Assembly (NCBI GenBank): GCA_023442635.1
Contig: JAEZYR010000047.1
Coordinates: forward strand, 1-15,405
From: Bacillota bacterium
GTDB taxonomy: Bacteria > Bacillota > Clostridia > Saccharofermentanales > Fastidiosipilaceae
Direction: 5' to 3'
DNA length: 15,405 nt
In this document: piece by piece, positions 6,314 to 13,979 of the stretch
How positions within the stretch are numbered: the first letter of the stretch is position 1
Layout of the letters: each line of letters begins with the position of its first letter
Position numbers and translations under genes: made by a program
The notes under the pieces: generated by a model
What the model saw: the letters and a program-made list of their open reading frames with translations, nothing else
The model's database searches: none
Told to the model about the DNA's origin: nothing

Positions 6314-8167
6314 ATGATGGCCGAAGAGAATCAACTGTTGCGCAATGTCGCTATTATTGCCCATGTCGATCACGGCAAGACAACTTTAGTCGATGCGCTG
6401 CTGCGGCAGACAGGTACATTTCGCGAAAATCAAGACGTGCAAGCGCGCGTGATGGATAGCCAGGATCTTGAGCGCGAGCGCGGTATTACCATCTTGAGCA
6501 AGAATACAGCTGTTCAGTATGGTGATTTGCGAATCAATATTGTCGATACTCCTGGACACGCGGACTTCTCAGGTGAGGTTGAACGTGTGCTCAAAATGGT
6601 CGATGGCGTATTACTGGTGGTTGATGCTTATGATGGCCCGATGCCCCAGACAAGGTTTGTCTTGCGAAAGGCTTTAGAGCTTGACCGAAGCGCAATCGTC
6701 GTCCTCAACAAGATTGACCGACCAGATGCCAGACCTGAAGAAGTTGAAGACCGTGTTTTAGAGCTTTTTATGGAGCTAGGGGCGAGTGATGAGCAGTTGG
6801 ATTTCCCGACTGTTTACGCCTCAGCACGACAAGGCTATGCCAGCACGAATCTAGCTGATATACGAGAGGGAAAGGCCGATAGCATTCTGCCTTTGCTCGA
6901 TGTCATCAAACAATATATACCAGCTCCTAGTGGCGATCCCGAGGGGCCTTTACAGGTGCTGATATCCAACATCGAAGGTGATCCTTATCTAGGCCGTTTG
7001 GCTATTGGCCGGGTGGAGCGCGGCTCTATCCGCCAGGGGCAGCAAGCGGTGGTGATGCGTTGGGATGACCAGCGTCAGCAAGGTGCCAAAATCAGTCGCT
7101 TATTGCGCTTTGAAGGCCTCAAGAGAGAGGCTATAGAGCGTGCTTCTTTGGGTGAGATTATTTGTTTGGCCGGTATACCTGAGATCAATATCGGCGATAC
7201 CGTGGCAGCGCCAGACTGTCCTGAGGCTCTACCCTTTGTAGAAATTGATGAACCGACCATCGCGATGACTTTTTCGGTCAATGATTCGCCTTTTGCAGGA
7301 CGAGATGGCCAATATGTGACTTCGCGGCATTTGCGTGATAGGCTTCTACGCGAAATGGAGCGCAATGTTTCGATGCGACTCGAAGAAACAGAGAGTCCTG
7401 ATCGCTTTATCGTGAAGGGTAGAGGTGAGTTGCATCTTTCCATCTTGATCGAAGAAATGCGCCGAGAGGGCTATGAGTTTCAGGTGAGCCGCCCCGAAGT
7501 CATCATCAAAGATATCGATGGCGTACGCTCAGAGCCTGTCGAGGAATTGCTCATCGATGTGCCTGAAGAACATGTCGGCGTCGTCATCGAAAAACTGGGA
7601 CAGCGCAAAGCGGAGATGCTGGATATGCTGCCGCCAGATCGTGGTTATACGCGCTTGAGTTTTAGAATCCCTTCAAGGGGCCTGATTGGCTATCGTTCGG
7701 AGTTTTTGTCTGACACAAGAGGCAATGGCATCATGAGCAGCCTGATCATTGGCTTTGAAGCTTGGAAGGGCGAGATTACCACGCGCGGCCACGGCGTCTT
7801 GGTCGCCTTTGAGGCTGGCGAGAGCAGCACGTATGGACTTTACCAAGCACAGGGGCGCGGCCAGTTATTCATCGCAGCAGGAACGCCTGTCTATGAAGGT
7901 ATGATTGTCGGCCAGCAGGCTAAGCAGGGCGATATTGTAGTGAATGTCTGCAAGAAAAAGCATGTTACGAATATGCGTGCTTCTGGCTCTGATGAGGCGT
8001 TGCGCCTCAGCCCACCTGTACAATTCTCTTTGGAGCAGTGCTTAGAATTTGTAGATGATGATGAATTGATTGAGGTGACGCCTAGCACCATACGCTTGCG
8101 CAAGCGCATTCTGAACGGTGAGCTACGAGCTAAGCAAAGAGCTCGAAAACAGAATGAAAATGGGTGA
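6314..8167 (+). CDS. typA: Ribosome-associated GTPase TypA (BipA)
   Basis: TypA/BipA is a translational GTPase related to EF-G and LepA that binds ribosomes and supports 50S assembly at low temperature or under stress. The 617-residue protein has the G-domain motifs AHVDHGKTT (16–24), RERGITI (54–60), DTPGHADFSGEVERVLK (78–94) and NKID (132–135). The conserved segment DAYDGPMPQTRFVLRKAL is also present. Domain II, the EF-G-like domains and the C-terminal TypA-specific region (SRGLIGYRSEFLSDTRGNGI and KKKHVTNMRASGSDEALRL) are intact. The ATG at 6314 follows the der stop codon with no gap; a second ATG immediately after it could equally be used. AAGGA lies 13 bp upstream of the first ATG. Confidence 0.97.
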   Translation: MMAEENQLLRNVAIIAHVDHGKTTLVDALLRQTGTFRENQDVQARVMDSQDLERERGITILSKNTAVQYGDLRINIVDTPGHADFSGEVERVLKMVDGVLLVVDAYDGPMPQTRFVLRKALELDRSAIVVLNKIDRPDARPEEVEDRVLELFMELGASDEQLDFPTVYASARQGYASTNLADIREGKADSILPLLDVIKQYIPAPSGDPEGPLQVLISNIEGDPYLGRLAIGRVERGSIRQGQQAVVMRWDDQRQQGAKISRLLRFEGLKREAIERASLGEIICLAGIPEINIGDTVAAPDCPEALPFVEIDEPTIAMTFSVNDSPFAGRDGQYVTSRHLRDRLLREMERNVSMRLEETESPDRFIVKGRGELHLSILIEEMRREGYEFQVSRPEVIIKDIDGVRSEPVEELLIDVPEEHVGVVIEKLGQRKAEMLDMLPPDRGYTRLSFRIPSRGLIGYRSEFLSDTRGNGIMSSLIIGFEAWKGEITTRGHGVLVAFEAGESSTYGLYQAQGRGQLFIAAGTPVYEGMIVGQQAKQGDIVVNVCKKKHVTNMRASGSDEALRLSPPVQFSLEQCLEFVDDDELIEVTPSTIRLRKRILNGELRAKQRARKQNENG

Positions 8168-8191
8168 CCTAGAGAACGGATGATGTATGAG

Positions 8192-8227
8192 AAAAGGGGC
8201 TGTCCTCTGTGAGGACAGCCCCTTTTT
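8192..8227. terminator. Bidirectional Rho-independent terminator between typA and the binding-protein gene
   Basis: A perfect 16-bp stem, AAAAGGGGCTGTCCTC (8192–8207) with GAGGACAGCCCCTTTT (8211–8226), has a 3-base loop. T tracts lie on the 3' side of both strands. It sits between two convergent genes, 24 bp after the typA stop and 17 bp past the 3' end of the minus-strand gene, so it can end transcription from either side. Confidence 0.95.
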
Positions 8228-8244
8228 GATGAGCTCCGTCAGTC

Positions 8245-9945
8245 TTACTGATTGAGCTTATTGGCTGCGTAGATGTCAAGGATGGGTTGGTGAGCGGGGA
8301 TATATTCCTCCTTGAGGAACTTCTCATAAGCGCTGCGATCCAATTCACCAATGATGTACTTCGCCGTCAGCTCGCTGAACTTGGTATCCAAACCCTTGTC
8401 TGTGATGGCCGTCTGAGCCTCTGCCACACCAGGGAGCGTGTTGCCGAGCGAATACTCAATACGTTTGGTCTGCTTGCCAACTTCGTCGAAGTTCTTCTGC
8501 CAAGCTGCTTGCTCCTCAGGTGTACGACCACCCGCTTTCAACAAGCCCTTGTCCTCTCGCTGGAAGTTTATCGTCATGTACGTGGACAGGTACTTGCTAT
8601 TTTTCTCAATCTGTTCTTGCGACGTCGTGGCCAAACGCTTGTCGAGATCGATGCTTTCGTAGTTCATCCCAGGCAAGCCAAACATCATGAGGTTATTAAA
8701 TTCGTCGGTGTAGCCATAGTCGAGAACTTGCAAAGCGCGCTCTAGCTGTGGACTATCTGCCGAGACACCCCAGTTACCCCAGATTTGAGGTTGGTAGTAA
8801 ACCTCTGTGACATCTGTCCCCTTTGGACGCAGGGGAGGACCGACGACGAGGCGACCTTCTGGATTGGTCTTCTGGAAGTCAGGACCAAAGAAGGAAACGC
8901 GGTGCTCAATCGTTTTCTGGTTGTAGGCAGAGCCAGATTTGCCAGCCTTGAACTTATCGTCATCCTCGTAGGTTTGGGTGAGATACCATTCGGGATCCAT
9001 GGAGCCATCTTTGTACATCTCACGCATCCAATCAAGCATCTCCATATAGCCTGCTTGATCCGCCATAATGTGATACTCGCCCTTTTCGTTGGGCACTTCA
9101 GCAGGGATCAGCTTAAAGGCGTTGACGATATTGCGGTTCCAGCTCCCCTGAGGGGCGTTATAGGACCAGCCAAAGGTGTCATTTTTGCCATTGCCATCAG
9201 GATCCTGGGTGGTGAAGGCGGCCATGACTTTGGCAAAGCTCTCGGGATCGCTAGGGATTTCGAGGTTGAGCTTTTTGAGCCAATCTTCACGATAGAGGAT
9301 GCCATCCCAGGGCTTGGTTTGCACACGAGGGAGGGAGTAAATCCCTTGATCGAGCGTCTGAACTTGGACAGCATAGATATCTTTGTCTGTCAGGACTTTT
9401 TTGGCATGGGGGAGCTTGCCATCGTTGAAATCTTTGGTCAGATCATAGATCAAGCCCTCCTTGGCCCACTGCTGATACAGAGGTCCCAAGTTGCCGAGGA
9501 AGATGATGTCAGGGAGGTCACCTGAGCTCATCACGATATTCAAGCGGTCCTTGTAGTTGTTAATAGGGGGCGCTTCGAGATCAAGATCAATGTGGCAGCG
9601 GTCAGCCCATTCTTTGAGGATGGGGTTGTCCTCGATGGTAAAGCTCGCTGGCAGACGGTTAATGATGCGCAGGGGCACACGCTCAGACTGGCCAAAGGTT
9701 GCATCGGCGATCGAACGATCGCTGGTGTCTTTGGCTGCCGTTTTGGCGGCATCGCCTGTTTTAGATGGATCCTGCTCGGAGCCCTTGGGGTCAAGGCTAG
9801 CGGATGCACTTGGCGTCGAAGCTGCATTGCTGGGAGCCTTGCTCGTATCAGGCTGCTTGCTGGAGCCCTGTTGACTACAGGCCATCAAACTGGTCAACAG
9901 ACCAGCTGAGAGCAAAGCAGCCAGCAGGCGTTGGTTCTTCTTCAT
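8245..9945 (-). CDS. Carbohydrate ABC transporter substrate-binding lipoprotein (LplA/YtcQ type)
   Basis: This is the extracytoplasmic ligand-binding component of the importer, anchored to the outer face of the membrane. The N-terminus MKKNQRLLAALLSAGLLTSL is a signal peptide ending in the lipobox LMAC, which places the lipidated cysteine at residue 23. A linker rich in Ser, Ala, Pro and Asp runs to about residue 85, followed by a family 1 solute-binding fold. Visible signatures include SGDLPDIIF (141–149), the LYREDWLKKLNL segment (218–229) and a calcium-loop-like DPDGNGKNDTFG (248–259). These are typical of the LplA/YtcQ branch, whose ligands are usually oligosaccharides or their derivatives; the substrate cannot be read here. 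The length is 566 residues. GGAGG lies 5 bp upstream of the start. It is the last gene of the operon, 107 bp after the permease gene. Confidence 0.9.
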   Translation of the reverse strand: MKKNQRLLAALLSAGLLTSLMACSQQGSSKQPDTSKAPSNAASTPSASASLDPKGSEQDPSKTGDAAKTAAKDTSDRSIADATFGQSERVPLRIINRLPASFTIEDNPILKEWADRCHIDLDLEAPPINNYKDRLNIVMSSGDLPDIIFLGNLGPLYQQWAKEGLIYDLTKDFNDGKLPHAKKVLTDKDIYAVQVQTLDQGIYSLPRVQTKPWDGILYREDWLKKLNLEIPSDPESFAKVMAAFTTQDPDGNGKNDTFGWSYNAPQGSWNRNIVNAFKLIPAEVPNEKGEYHIMADQAGYMEMLDWMREMYKDGSMDPEWYLTQTYEDDDKFKAGKSGSAYNQKTIEHRVSFFGPDFQKTNPEGRLVVGPPLRPKGTDVTEVYYQPQIWGNWGVSADSPQLERALQVLDYGYTDEFNNLMMFGLPGMNYESIDLDKRLATTSQEQIEKNSKYLSTYMTINFQREDKGLLKAGGRTPEEQAAWQKNFDEVGKQTKRIEYSLGNTLPGVAEAQTAITDKGLDTKFSELTAKYIIGELDRSAYEKFLKEEYIPAHQPILDIYAANKLNQ

Positions 9946-10011
9946 ATTTACCTCCTTTTACTTACAACACCAGTCAAGCTGGCGATTGAAGTGCCTTAAA
10001 ATTTGAGAGCC

Positions 10012-10042
10012 GAGAAGGGAGGCAAGAGGCGCTCCCTTTCTC
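10012..10042 (-). promoter_or_regulatory. Intercistronic stem-loop upstream of the binding-protein gene
   Basis: On the minus strand, GAGAAAGGGAG pairs with CTCCCTTCTC across one bulged A and a 10-base loop. No T run follows closely, so it is not a normal terminator. It lies 10 bp past the permease stop codon. In binding-protein operons, such intercistronic hairpins are known to protect or separate the message, allowing the binding protein to be made in excess. That role is inferred here from position. Confidence 0.4.
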
Positions 10043-10052
10043 TGACAAAGCC

Positions 10053-11018
10053 TTAGCTATAGAGTGAGGTCTGGCCAAGTTTGCGAGAAACAATATTGGC
10101 GCTGAAGACCATGATGGCGGCCACAACAGACTTGAACAGGCCGACAGCTGTGGAGTAGGAATAACGCCCACCGACAATACCGATACGGTACGTAAAGGTT
10201 TCAAAAACTTCAGCAACTGAGATGTTAAGGTCATTTTGGAATAGGAAGATTTGCTCAAAGCCGTTGTCCATGAGACCGCCCACGCCGAGGATGAACAAAA
10301 TCACGATGGTTGGACGAATGCCAGGCAAGGTGATGTGAAAGAGCTTCTGCCAGCGATTGGCTCCGTCAACCGTGGCGGCCTCGTAATATTCTGGGTTGAT
10401 GGCAGAAAGACCAGCAAGATAGATGATGGTGCCCCAACCAGCGCCCTTCCAAATGTGGCTGATAATGATGATCGGTCTAAACCAGGAGGGCGAACCCAGG
10501 AAGTTGTAGCGCTGCCCTGTGATCTTTTCGAGGATGATATTGATCAAGCCGTCCGACATAGACAAGAAGTTGGTGAAGATACCAGCTAACACAACCCACG
10601 AGATAAAGTGTGGCAGGTACATGAGGGTCTGAGTGGCCTTGCGGTAGTGCTTAGCGTTAATTTCGTGAAGCAGCAAGGCCAAAATAATAGGTACAGGGAA
10701 TGAGCAAATAAGGCGAATAACAGACAGGGATAAAGAGTTGCCTAGGACGCGATAAAAAACGTCACTGCTGAAAAGCAACTTGAAGTTGGCGAAGTGATTG
10801 AAGGGGCTACCAAAGATACCTTTTTTGAAACTAAAGTCCTGGAAGGCCATGACAATACCGCCCATGGGAATGTAGCGGAAAATCAGGAGGTAGAGCAGAC
10901 CAGGCACCAGCATGATGTAGAGGTAGCGATGCTGGGCAATATAAACAAAGGGATTGCTTTTTTTCTTGCTGGACGAAGTGGTCGGCAGCGTGGATGACTT
11001 GCTTTTCTTGAGGCTCAT
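10053..11018 (-). CDS. Carbohydrate ABC transporter permease (LplB/YtcO type)
   Basis: One of two inner-membrane subunits that form the substrate channel. The 321-residue protein has a basic, serine-rich cytoplasmic N-terminus, then a first membrane helix at about 32–50. The family signature follows: IPMGGIVMAFQDFSFKKGIFGS-type sequence (50–71). Several more hydrophobic segments are visible, for six in total as usual. The cytoplasmic EAA loop that contacts the ATPase is EAATVDGANRWQKLFHITLP (213–232). Its start codon overlaps the stop of the upstream permease gene in an ATGA arrangement, so the two are translationally coupled. GGAGGAG lies 8 bp upstream of the start, inside the preceding gene. 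B. subtilis LplB and YtcO-like proteins are the nearest relatives I recognise. Confidence 0.93.
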   Translation of the reverse strand: MSLKKSKSSTLPTTSSSKKKSNPFVYIAQHRYLYIMLVPGLLYLLIFRYIPMGGIVMAFQDFSFKKGIFGSPFNHFANFKLLFSSDVFYRVLGNSLSLSVIRLICSFPVPIILALLLHEINAKHYRKATQTLMYLPHFISWVVLAGIFTNFLSMSDGLINIILEKITGQRYNFLGSPSWFRPIIIISHIWKGAGWGTIIYLAGLSAINPEYYEAATVDGANRWQKLFHITLPGIRPTIVILFILGVGGLMDNGFEQIFLFQNDLNISVAEVFETFTYRIGIVGGRYSYSTAVGLFKSVVAAIMVFSANIVSRKLGQTSLYS

Positions 11019-11932
11019 TCTTTAACTCCTCCCAGAACCAGACCTGTCATGAAGTACTTTTGAATAAAGGGATAAACCATCATGATGGGAAGGGTGGCGA
11101 CGACGATCGAAGACATTTTGAGTGGAAAGGGTGAGGTTACACGCTCGCCAGCCGCTAAGCCCTGGCCAATTTCGTTACTGGCCGATTCGAAAACGATTTC
11201 GCGCAAGACGAGCTGCAAAGGCCAATTATGGCGTCGTGGCAAATAGATGATGGCATTGAAGTAGCTGTTCCAATAACCCACGAGGCTAAACAAGCCGAGC
11301 GTTGCGAGAATGGGTGGGCAGAGAGGAAGAACCACACGGAAAAGTACCTGAATGTCATTGGCACCATCAATGAGGGCGGCTTCCTCAATTGAAGCAGGCA
11401 AGCCCTGGATGTAGTTCTTCATGAGGATGAGATTGTAGGCGCCAAGCAAGGAAGGTAGGATGAGCGCCCAGAGATTATTCAACAAACCCAGGGAACGAAT
11501 CAGCATGTAATTGGGAATCATACCGCCGCCAAAGAACATGGTGATAATCCAGAGGGTCATAATGAATGAGCGACCCTTGAGTTGTTTTTTGGAGAGCGGG
11601 TAGGCGGTGAGCACCAGCAAAATGGTCGACAAAATCGTGCCGATGACCGAAATGAAAATCGTGTTGAGATAGCCAGACCAGATGTAACGGTAATCCAGAA
11701 CCTGACGGAAAGCCGACAAGGTCCAGCGCTTAGGCCAGAGACTCAAGGGGTTCTGAAGGTACAAGTCATACGGCGTAAAAGCATAGACCAGGACATAAAG
11801 AAAAGGAATAAAACACAAGAGCGAAAAGAGACCCACCACAAAGTAGGCAATAAAGCTCAGTGAGATATTATCCCAAGTCCAGTAGAATCGAGGCCGCGAT
11901 TGAATATCGGCTGATTTTGGATTGCGGCGCAT
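11015..11932 (-). CDS. Carbohydrate ABC transporter permease (LplC/YtcP type)
   Basis: The partner membrane subunit of the importer. The 305-residue protein has a first membrane helix at about 26–51, followed by an external segment with AFTPYDLYLQNPLSLWPKRWT, a pattern typical of LplC-type permeases. Further hydrophobic helices and MFFGGGMIPNYMLIRSLGLLN (132–152) come next. The EAA loop is EEAALIDGANDIQVLFRVVLP (183–203). The C-terminus ends MTGLVLGGVKE; a final GGVK-E is very common in this branch. The ATG at 11932 has GGAGG 4 bp upstream. It is the first gene of the operon, whereas in B. subtilis lplABC the C permease is the last. No ATPase is encoded here, so a shared MsmX-type ATPase elsewhere is likely. 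Confidence 0.93.
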   Translation of the reverse strand: MRRNPKSADIQSRPRFYWTWDNISLSFIAYFVVGLFSLLCFIPFLYVLVYAFTPYDLYLQNPLSLWPKRWTLSAFRQVLDYRYIWSGYLNTIFISVIGTILSTILLVLTAYPLSKKQLKGRSFIMTLWIITMFFGGGMIPNYMLIRSLGLLNNLWALILPSLLGAYNLILMKNYIQGLPASIEEAALIDGANDIQVLFRVVLPLCPPILATLGLFSLVGYWNSYFNAIIYLPRRHNWPLQLVLREIVFESASNEIGQGLAAGERVTSPFPLKMSSIVVATLPIMMVYPFIQKYFMTGLVLGGVKE

Positions 11933-11992
11933 GTCGCCTCCTCATTTCGAGCACGGGGATTTGTGCAACTTAGTCTCTGTACGAGCCTCTGT

Positions 11993-12021
11993 ATCATAAG
12001 AAAAGCAGATTAAAAATGCAA
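11993..12021 (-). promoter_or_regulatory. Candidate sigma-A promoter of the transporter operon
   Basis: Read on the minus strand, TTGCAT and TATGAT are separated by exactly 17 bp. The −10 box matches five of six consensus bases; the −35 matches three. The predicted transcript would have a leader of roughly 50 bases before the first permease gene. The poor −35 box suggests that an activator may be needed. Confidence 0.45.
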
Positions 12022-12053
12022 TGAAAAATCGTTATTTTTTAGTTGAAAACTGA

Positions 12054-12070
12054 GTATTTGCATAAAATAC
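12054..12070. promoter_or_regulatory. Palindrome upstream of the transporter promoter
   Basis: GTATTT-gcata-AAATAC is a perfect 6-bp inverted repeat in A+T-rich DNA, centred about 40 bp upstream of the candidate −35 box. That is a usual position for an activator site. No regulator gene lies next to it, so the binding protein is unknown, and such palindromes do occur by chance in A+T-rich DNA. Confidence 0.3.
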
Positions 12071-12240
12071 AGAAAAATCGAACTGGCGAAAAGCGCAATA
12101 GATAAGCTCAATTGAGTTGATGAATTAGCTGTTCTAGCACTCGCTTTATGTACGATCACCTTGCAAAAAGCCGATAGGATCCTGGATCATCTTGACTGTG
12201 AGGTAGGTGCGAGCGGATAGAGACTGTATTTGATCTCTTA

Positions 12241-12300
12241 ATCACGAAATAGGCAAAGACCATGCACCGCATCACGAAATAGGCAAAGACCATGCACCGC
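12241..12300. repeat. Perfect tandem duplication, 2 x 30 bp
   Basis: The unit that begins ATCACGAAATAGGCAAAGAC and ends CATGCACCGC occurs twice in direct succession (12241–12270 and 12271–12300) without one difference. The flanks do not continue the identity. Lack of divergence indicates a recent duplication, or an assembly slip. No further copies were noticed in this window. Confidence 0.97.
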
Positions 12301-12520
12301 CCCTCAATCGATAGCTTTGTAACTTTAGACAGGAGATTTTATATCGTCATGCCGCTAGATGCCTTGCATGCACGAAAGCTGGGCTATTCATATCGAGTCG
12401 AGGAGAGCTCTCTAGGGGCAGACTTGGCGAAAGTTCAAGACCTACAGAGAAGATGCCCGTTATCACGCTTACACGGAGCATTTTTGTAACATCTTGGGCG
12501 CTTGAGGCTTCTGCTACATG

Positions 12521-12544
12521 AAAATCCCCAAAGAAGGGGCTTTT
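12521..12544 (+). terminator. Terminator-like hairpin just before mltG
   Basis: AAAA-T-CCCC pairs with GGGG-C-TTTT around the loop AAAGAA, with one mismatch. The T tract is only four bases long and is part of the stem, so termination would be weak. It lies 15 bp upstream of the ATG chosen for mltG and would hinder the use of the upstream ATG at 12518, which falls just before the left arm. Confidence 0.4.
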
Positions 12545-12547
12545 GGC

Positions 12548-12553
12548 TATAAT
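12548..12553 (+). promoter_or_regulatory. Consensus −10 box directly before mltG
   Basis: A perfect TATAAT ends 6 bp before the ATG at 12560, so transcription would begin at or very near the start codon. No recognisable −35 box lies 16–18 bp upstream, where the hairpin occupies the DNA. It may be chance, or it may produce a leaderless message. Confidence 0.35.
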
Positions 12554-12559
12554 GACGCC

Positions 12560-13978
12560 ATGGTATCGAGGAAAATCAGCCGAACGGCTTCTTTATTGAT
12601 CGGGTCGAGCTTACTGGTCGTAGCGCTAGGAATGGGCTTGCTAGTGGGCTATCAGTACATTCAAACGCAGACCCAGCGCTTGTCTGCTTATGAGATGATT
12701 CTCCAGCGACAAAAAGAGGTGGAACAGCAGATCGCTGGGTTGAAGAAGAGTCAGCAAAAGCAGACTCAAGCCAGTCAGACTGCTGCAACAGGAACCCAAG
12801 AAAATCCCAGCAACGCGATGGAGGGCGATGAGTTGTGGCAAAAATTTTTGCATGAGAATGTTCAGGGCATCGAACCCGAAGAAATTTTGCTCAACGAGAA
12901 AACGCCAGGGGTGGTCATGGTTCATATCATGCTAGGTGATGGGCCAGATGAGATCGCGAGCAAACTACAGAAGGCTGGCATTATCCAAAATCGCTTACTC
13001 TACAAATTGTTGAGTAAATTCAATGGCTTCGATGGACGCTACCAGGCTGGAACCCACTACCTGAAGCGGGGCATGAACTATGACGCCATTATGTTCTTGC
13101 TCACCCAAAAACCCCGTACGGTTCGCGTTCGTATACCTGAAGAACTGACCTATCCTGAATTTAAGGACCTGCTCAAAAAGGCTGGCCTGGTTTTTGATGA
13201 GGCTGAGATGGACCGTCTGGTTAGCAATCCGACCCCCTTCTTGCACTATAACTTTGTGCAGGGCATTCCCAACCTCAACCCAGATCTCTTGGCTCAGAAT
13301 CCCGCTTTGGCGCAGCGCAGCTGGCCTCTGCAGGGTTATATTTTCCCAGATACATATGATTTTGATATCAATACCAACGTCGAGGCCATCTTGACCACCA
13401 TCCTCAACAATACGGAGCAAAAACTTCAAGACAGCTACTACAAGCGCGCTGAAGAGCTAGGCATGACGATGGATAGAGTGATTACCTTGGCTTCCATCAT
13501 CCAAATGGAGAGTGGCGTTTACGAAGACATGGCCTTGGTCAGTCGAGTCTTCCATAATCGACTGGCTCAGGGCATGGGTCTGCAGTCTTGTGCGACGATC
13601 AACTACTTGCGTCGCCTAGATGGAGAGCCACCCGTTTTCATTGTTTCAGAACAAGACATGGCGAGAGACTCGCATTACAACACCTATCGAGATACCGCGC
13701 TCCCACCAGGTCCTATCTGTTCTCCAGGCCTGTCGGCCATTCGGGCAGCTCTTTACCCAGACGTTGACCAGAAAGATATTCTTTATTTCTGCGCCAAAGG
13801 AGACGGAACCAATGCGTTTGCAACGACGCTTGCAGAGCACGAAGCCAATATCGAGCGCTATTTGAAGCCACTCCAAGACAAGGCTGATCGCAACGAAATT
13901 GTGCCCTACGATGCAGCTCACCAAGCTGCCGACCAAAAGCAGGGCCGAGCAGATGCGGATAAGGTAGGTGGCGCTTAA
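12560..13978 (+). CDS. mltG: Endolytic murein transglycosylase MltG (YceG-like)
   Basis: MltG cuts nascent glycan strands in the periplasm-side cell wall and is thought to set their length. The 472-residue protein has a short cytoplasmic N-terminus and one membrane helix (about 11–33). A Gln/Lys-rich coiled coil follows (41–70), then a variable linker, a LysM-like region (about 118–185) and the YceG catalytic domain. Signatures are LQGYIFPDTY (257–266), ASIIQMESG (311–319), RVFHNRL (329–335), LQSCATINYL (341–350), HYNTYRDTALPPGPICSPG (372–390) and the final LYFCAKGDGTNAFATTLAEH. Homologues usually have Glu at position 315, where Gln is found; Glu317 is kept. I chose the ATG at 12560 because it gives the normal short N-terminus; 12518 is in frame but precedes a hairpin. 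Neither has a clear ribosome binding site. B. subtilis yrrL is the counterpart. Confidence 0.93.
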   Translation: MVSRKISRTASLLIGSSLLVVALGMGLLVGYQYIQTQTQRLSAYEMILQRQKEVEQQIAGLKKSQQKQTQASQTAATGTQENPSNAMEGDELWQKFLHENVQGIEPEEILLNEKTPGVVMVHIMLGDGPDEIASKLQKAGIIQNRLLYKLLSKFNGFDGRYQAGTHYLKRGMNYDAIMFLLTQKPRTVRVRIPEELTYPEFKDLLKKAGLVFDEAEMDRLVSNPTPFLHYNFVQGIPNLNPDLLAQNPALAQRSWPLQGYIFPDTYDFDINTNVEAILTTILNNTEQKLQDSYYKRAEELGMTMDRVITLASIIQMESGVYEDMALVSRVFHNRLAQGMGLQSCATINYLRRLDGEPPVFIVSEQDMARDSHYNTYRDTALPPGPICSPGLSAIRAALYPDVDQKDILYFCAKGDGTNAFATTLAEHEANIERYLKPLQDKADRNEIVPYDAAHQAADQKQGRADADKVGGA

Positions 13979-13979
13979 G

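Larger units (their letters stand above)
11933..12559. other. Divergent intergenic region, about 630 bp, without a convincing gene
   Basis: This interval separates the minus-strand transporter operon from plus-strand mltG. The left third (12000–12110) is clearly A+T-rich. It holds the transporter promoter candidate, a 17-bp palindrome, the 30-bp tandem duplication and a hairpin next to mltG. A weak plus-strand promoter-like pair, TTGTAA at 12317 and TATATC at 12340 with a 17-bp spacer, is also present. The only open frame (12292–12489, 65 codons) starts inside the duplicated unit, lacks a ribosome binding site and resembles nothing I know. Confidence 0.7.

Noticed and set aside
8287..9909. 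Several long open frames on the plus strand opposite the binding-protein gene (for example 8785–9525)
   Set aside because: They lie antisense to a gene with clear lipoprotein and solute-binding motifs, lack ribosome binding sites and show no domain. They are mirror frames of the real gene.
12241..12300. CRISPR array or iteron origin
   Set aside because: The two units touch each other without spacers, and there are only two. No cas or replication-initiator gene is present.
12292..12489. 65-codon open frame on the plus strand in the intergenic region
   Set aside because: It begins inside the second copy of the 30-bp duplication, has no ribosome binding site, no recognisable motif and no membrane segment. 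It is more likely a chance open frame.
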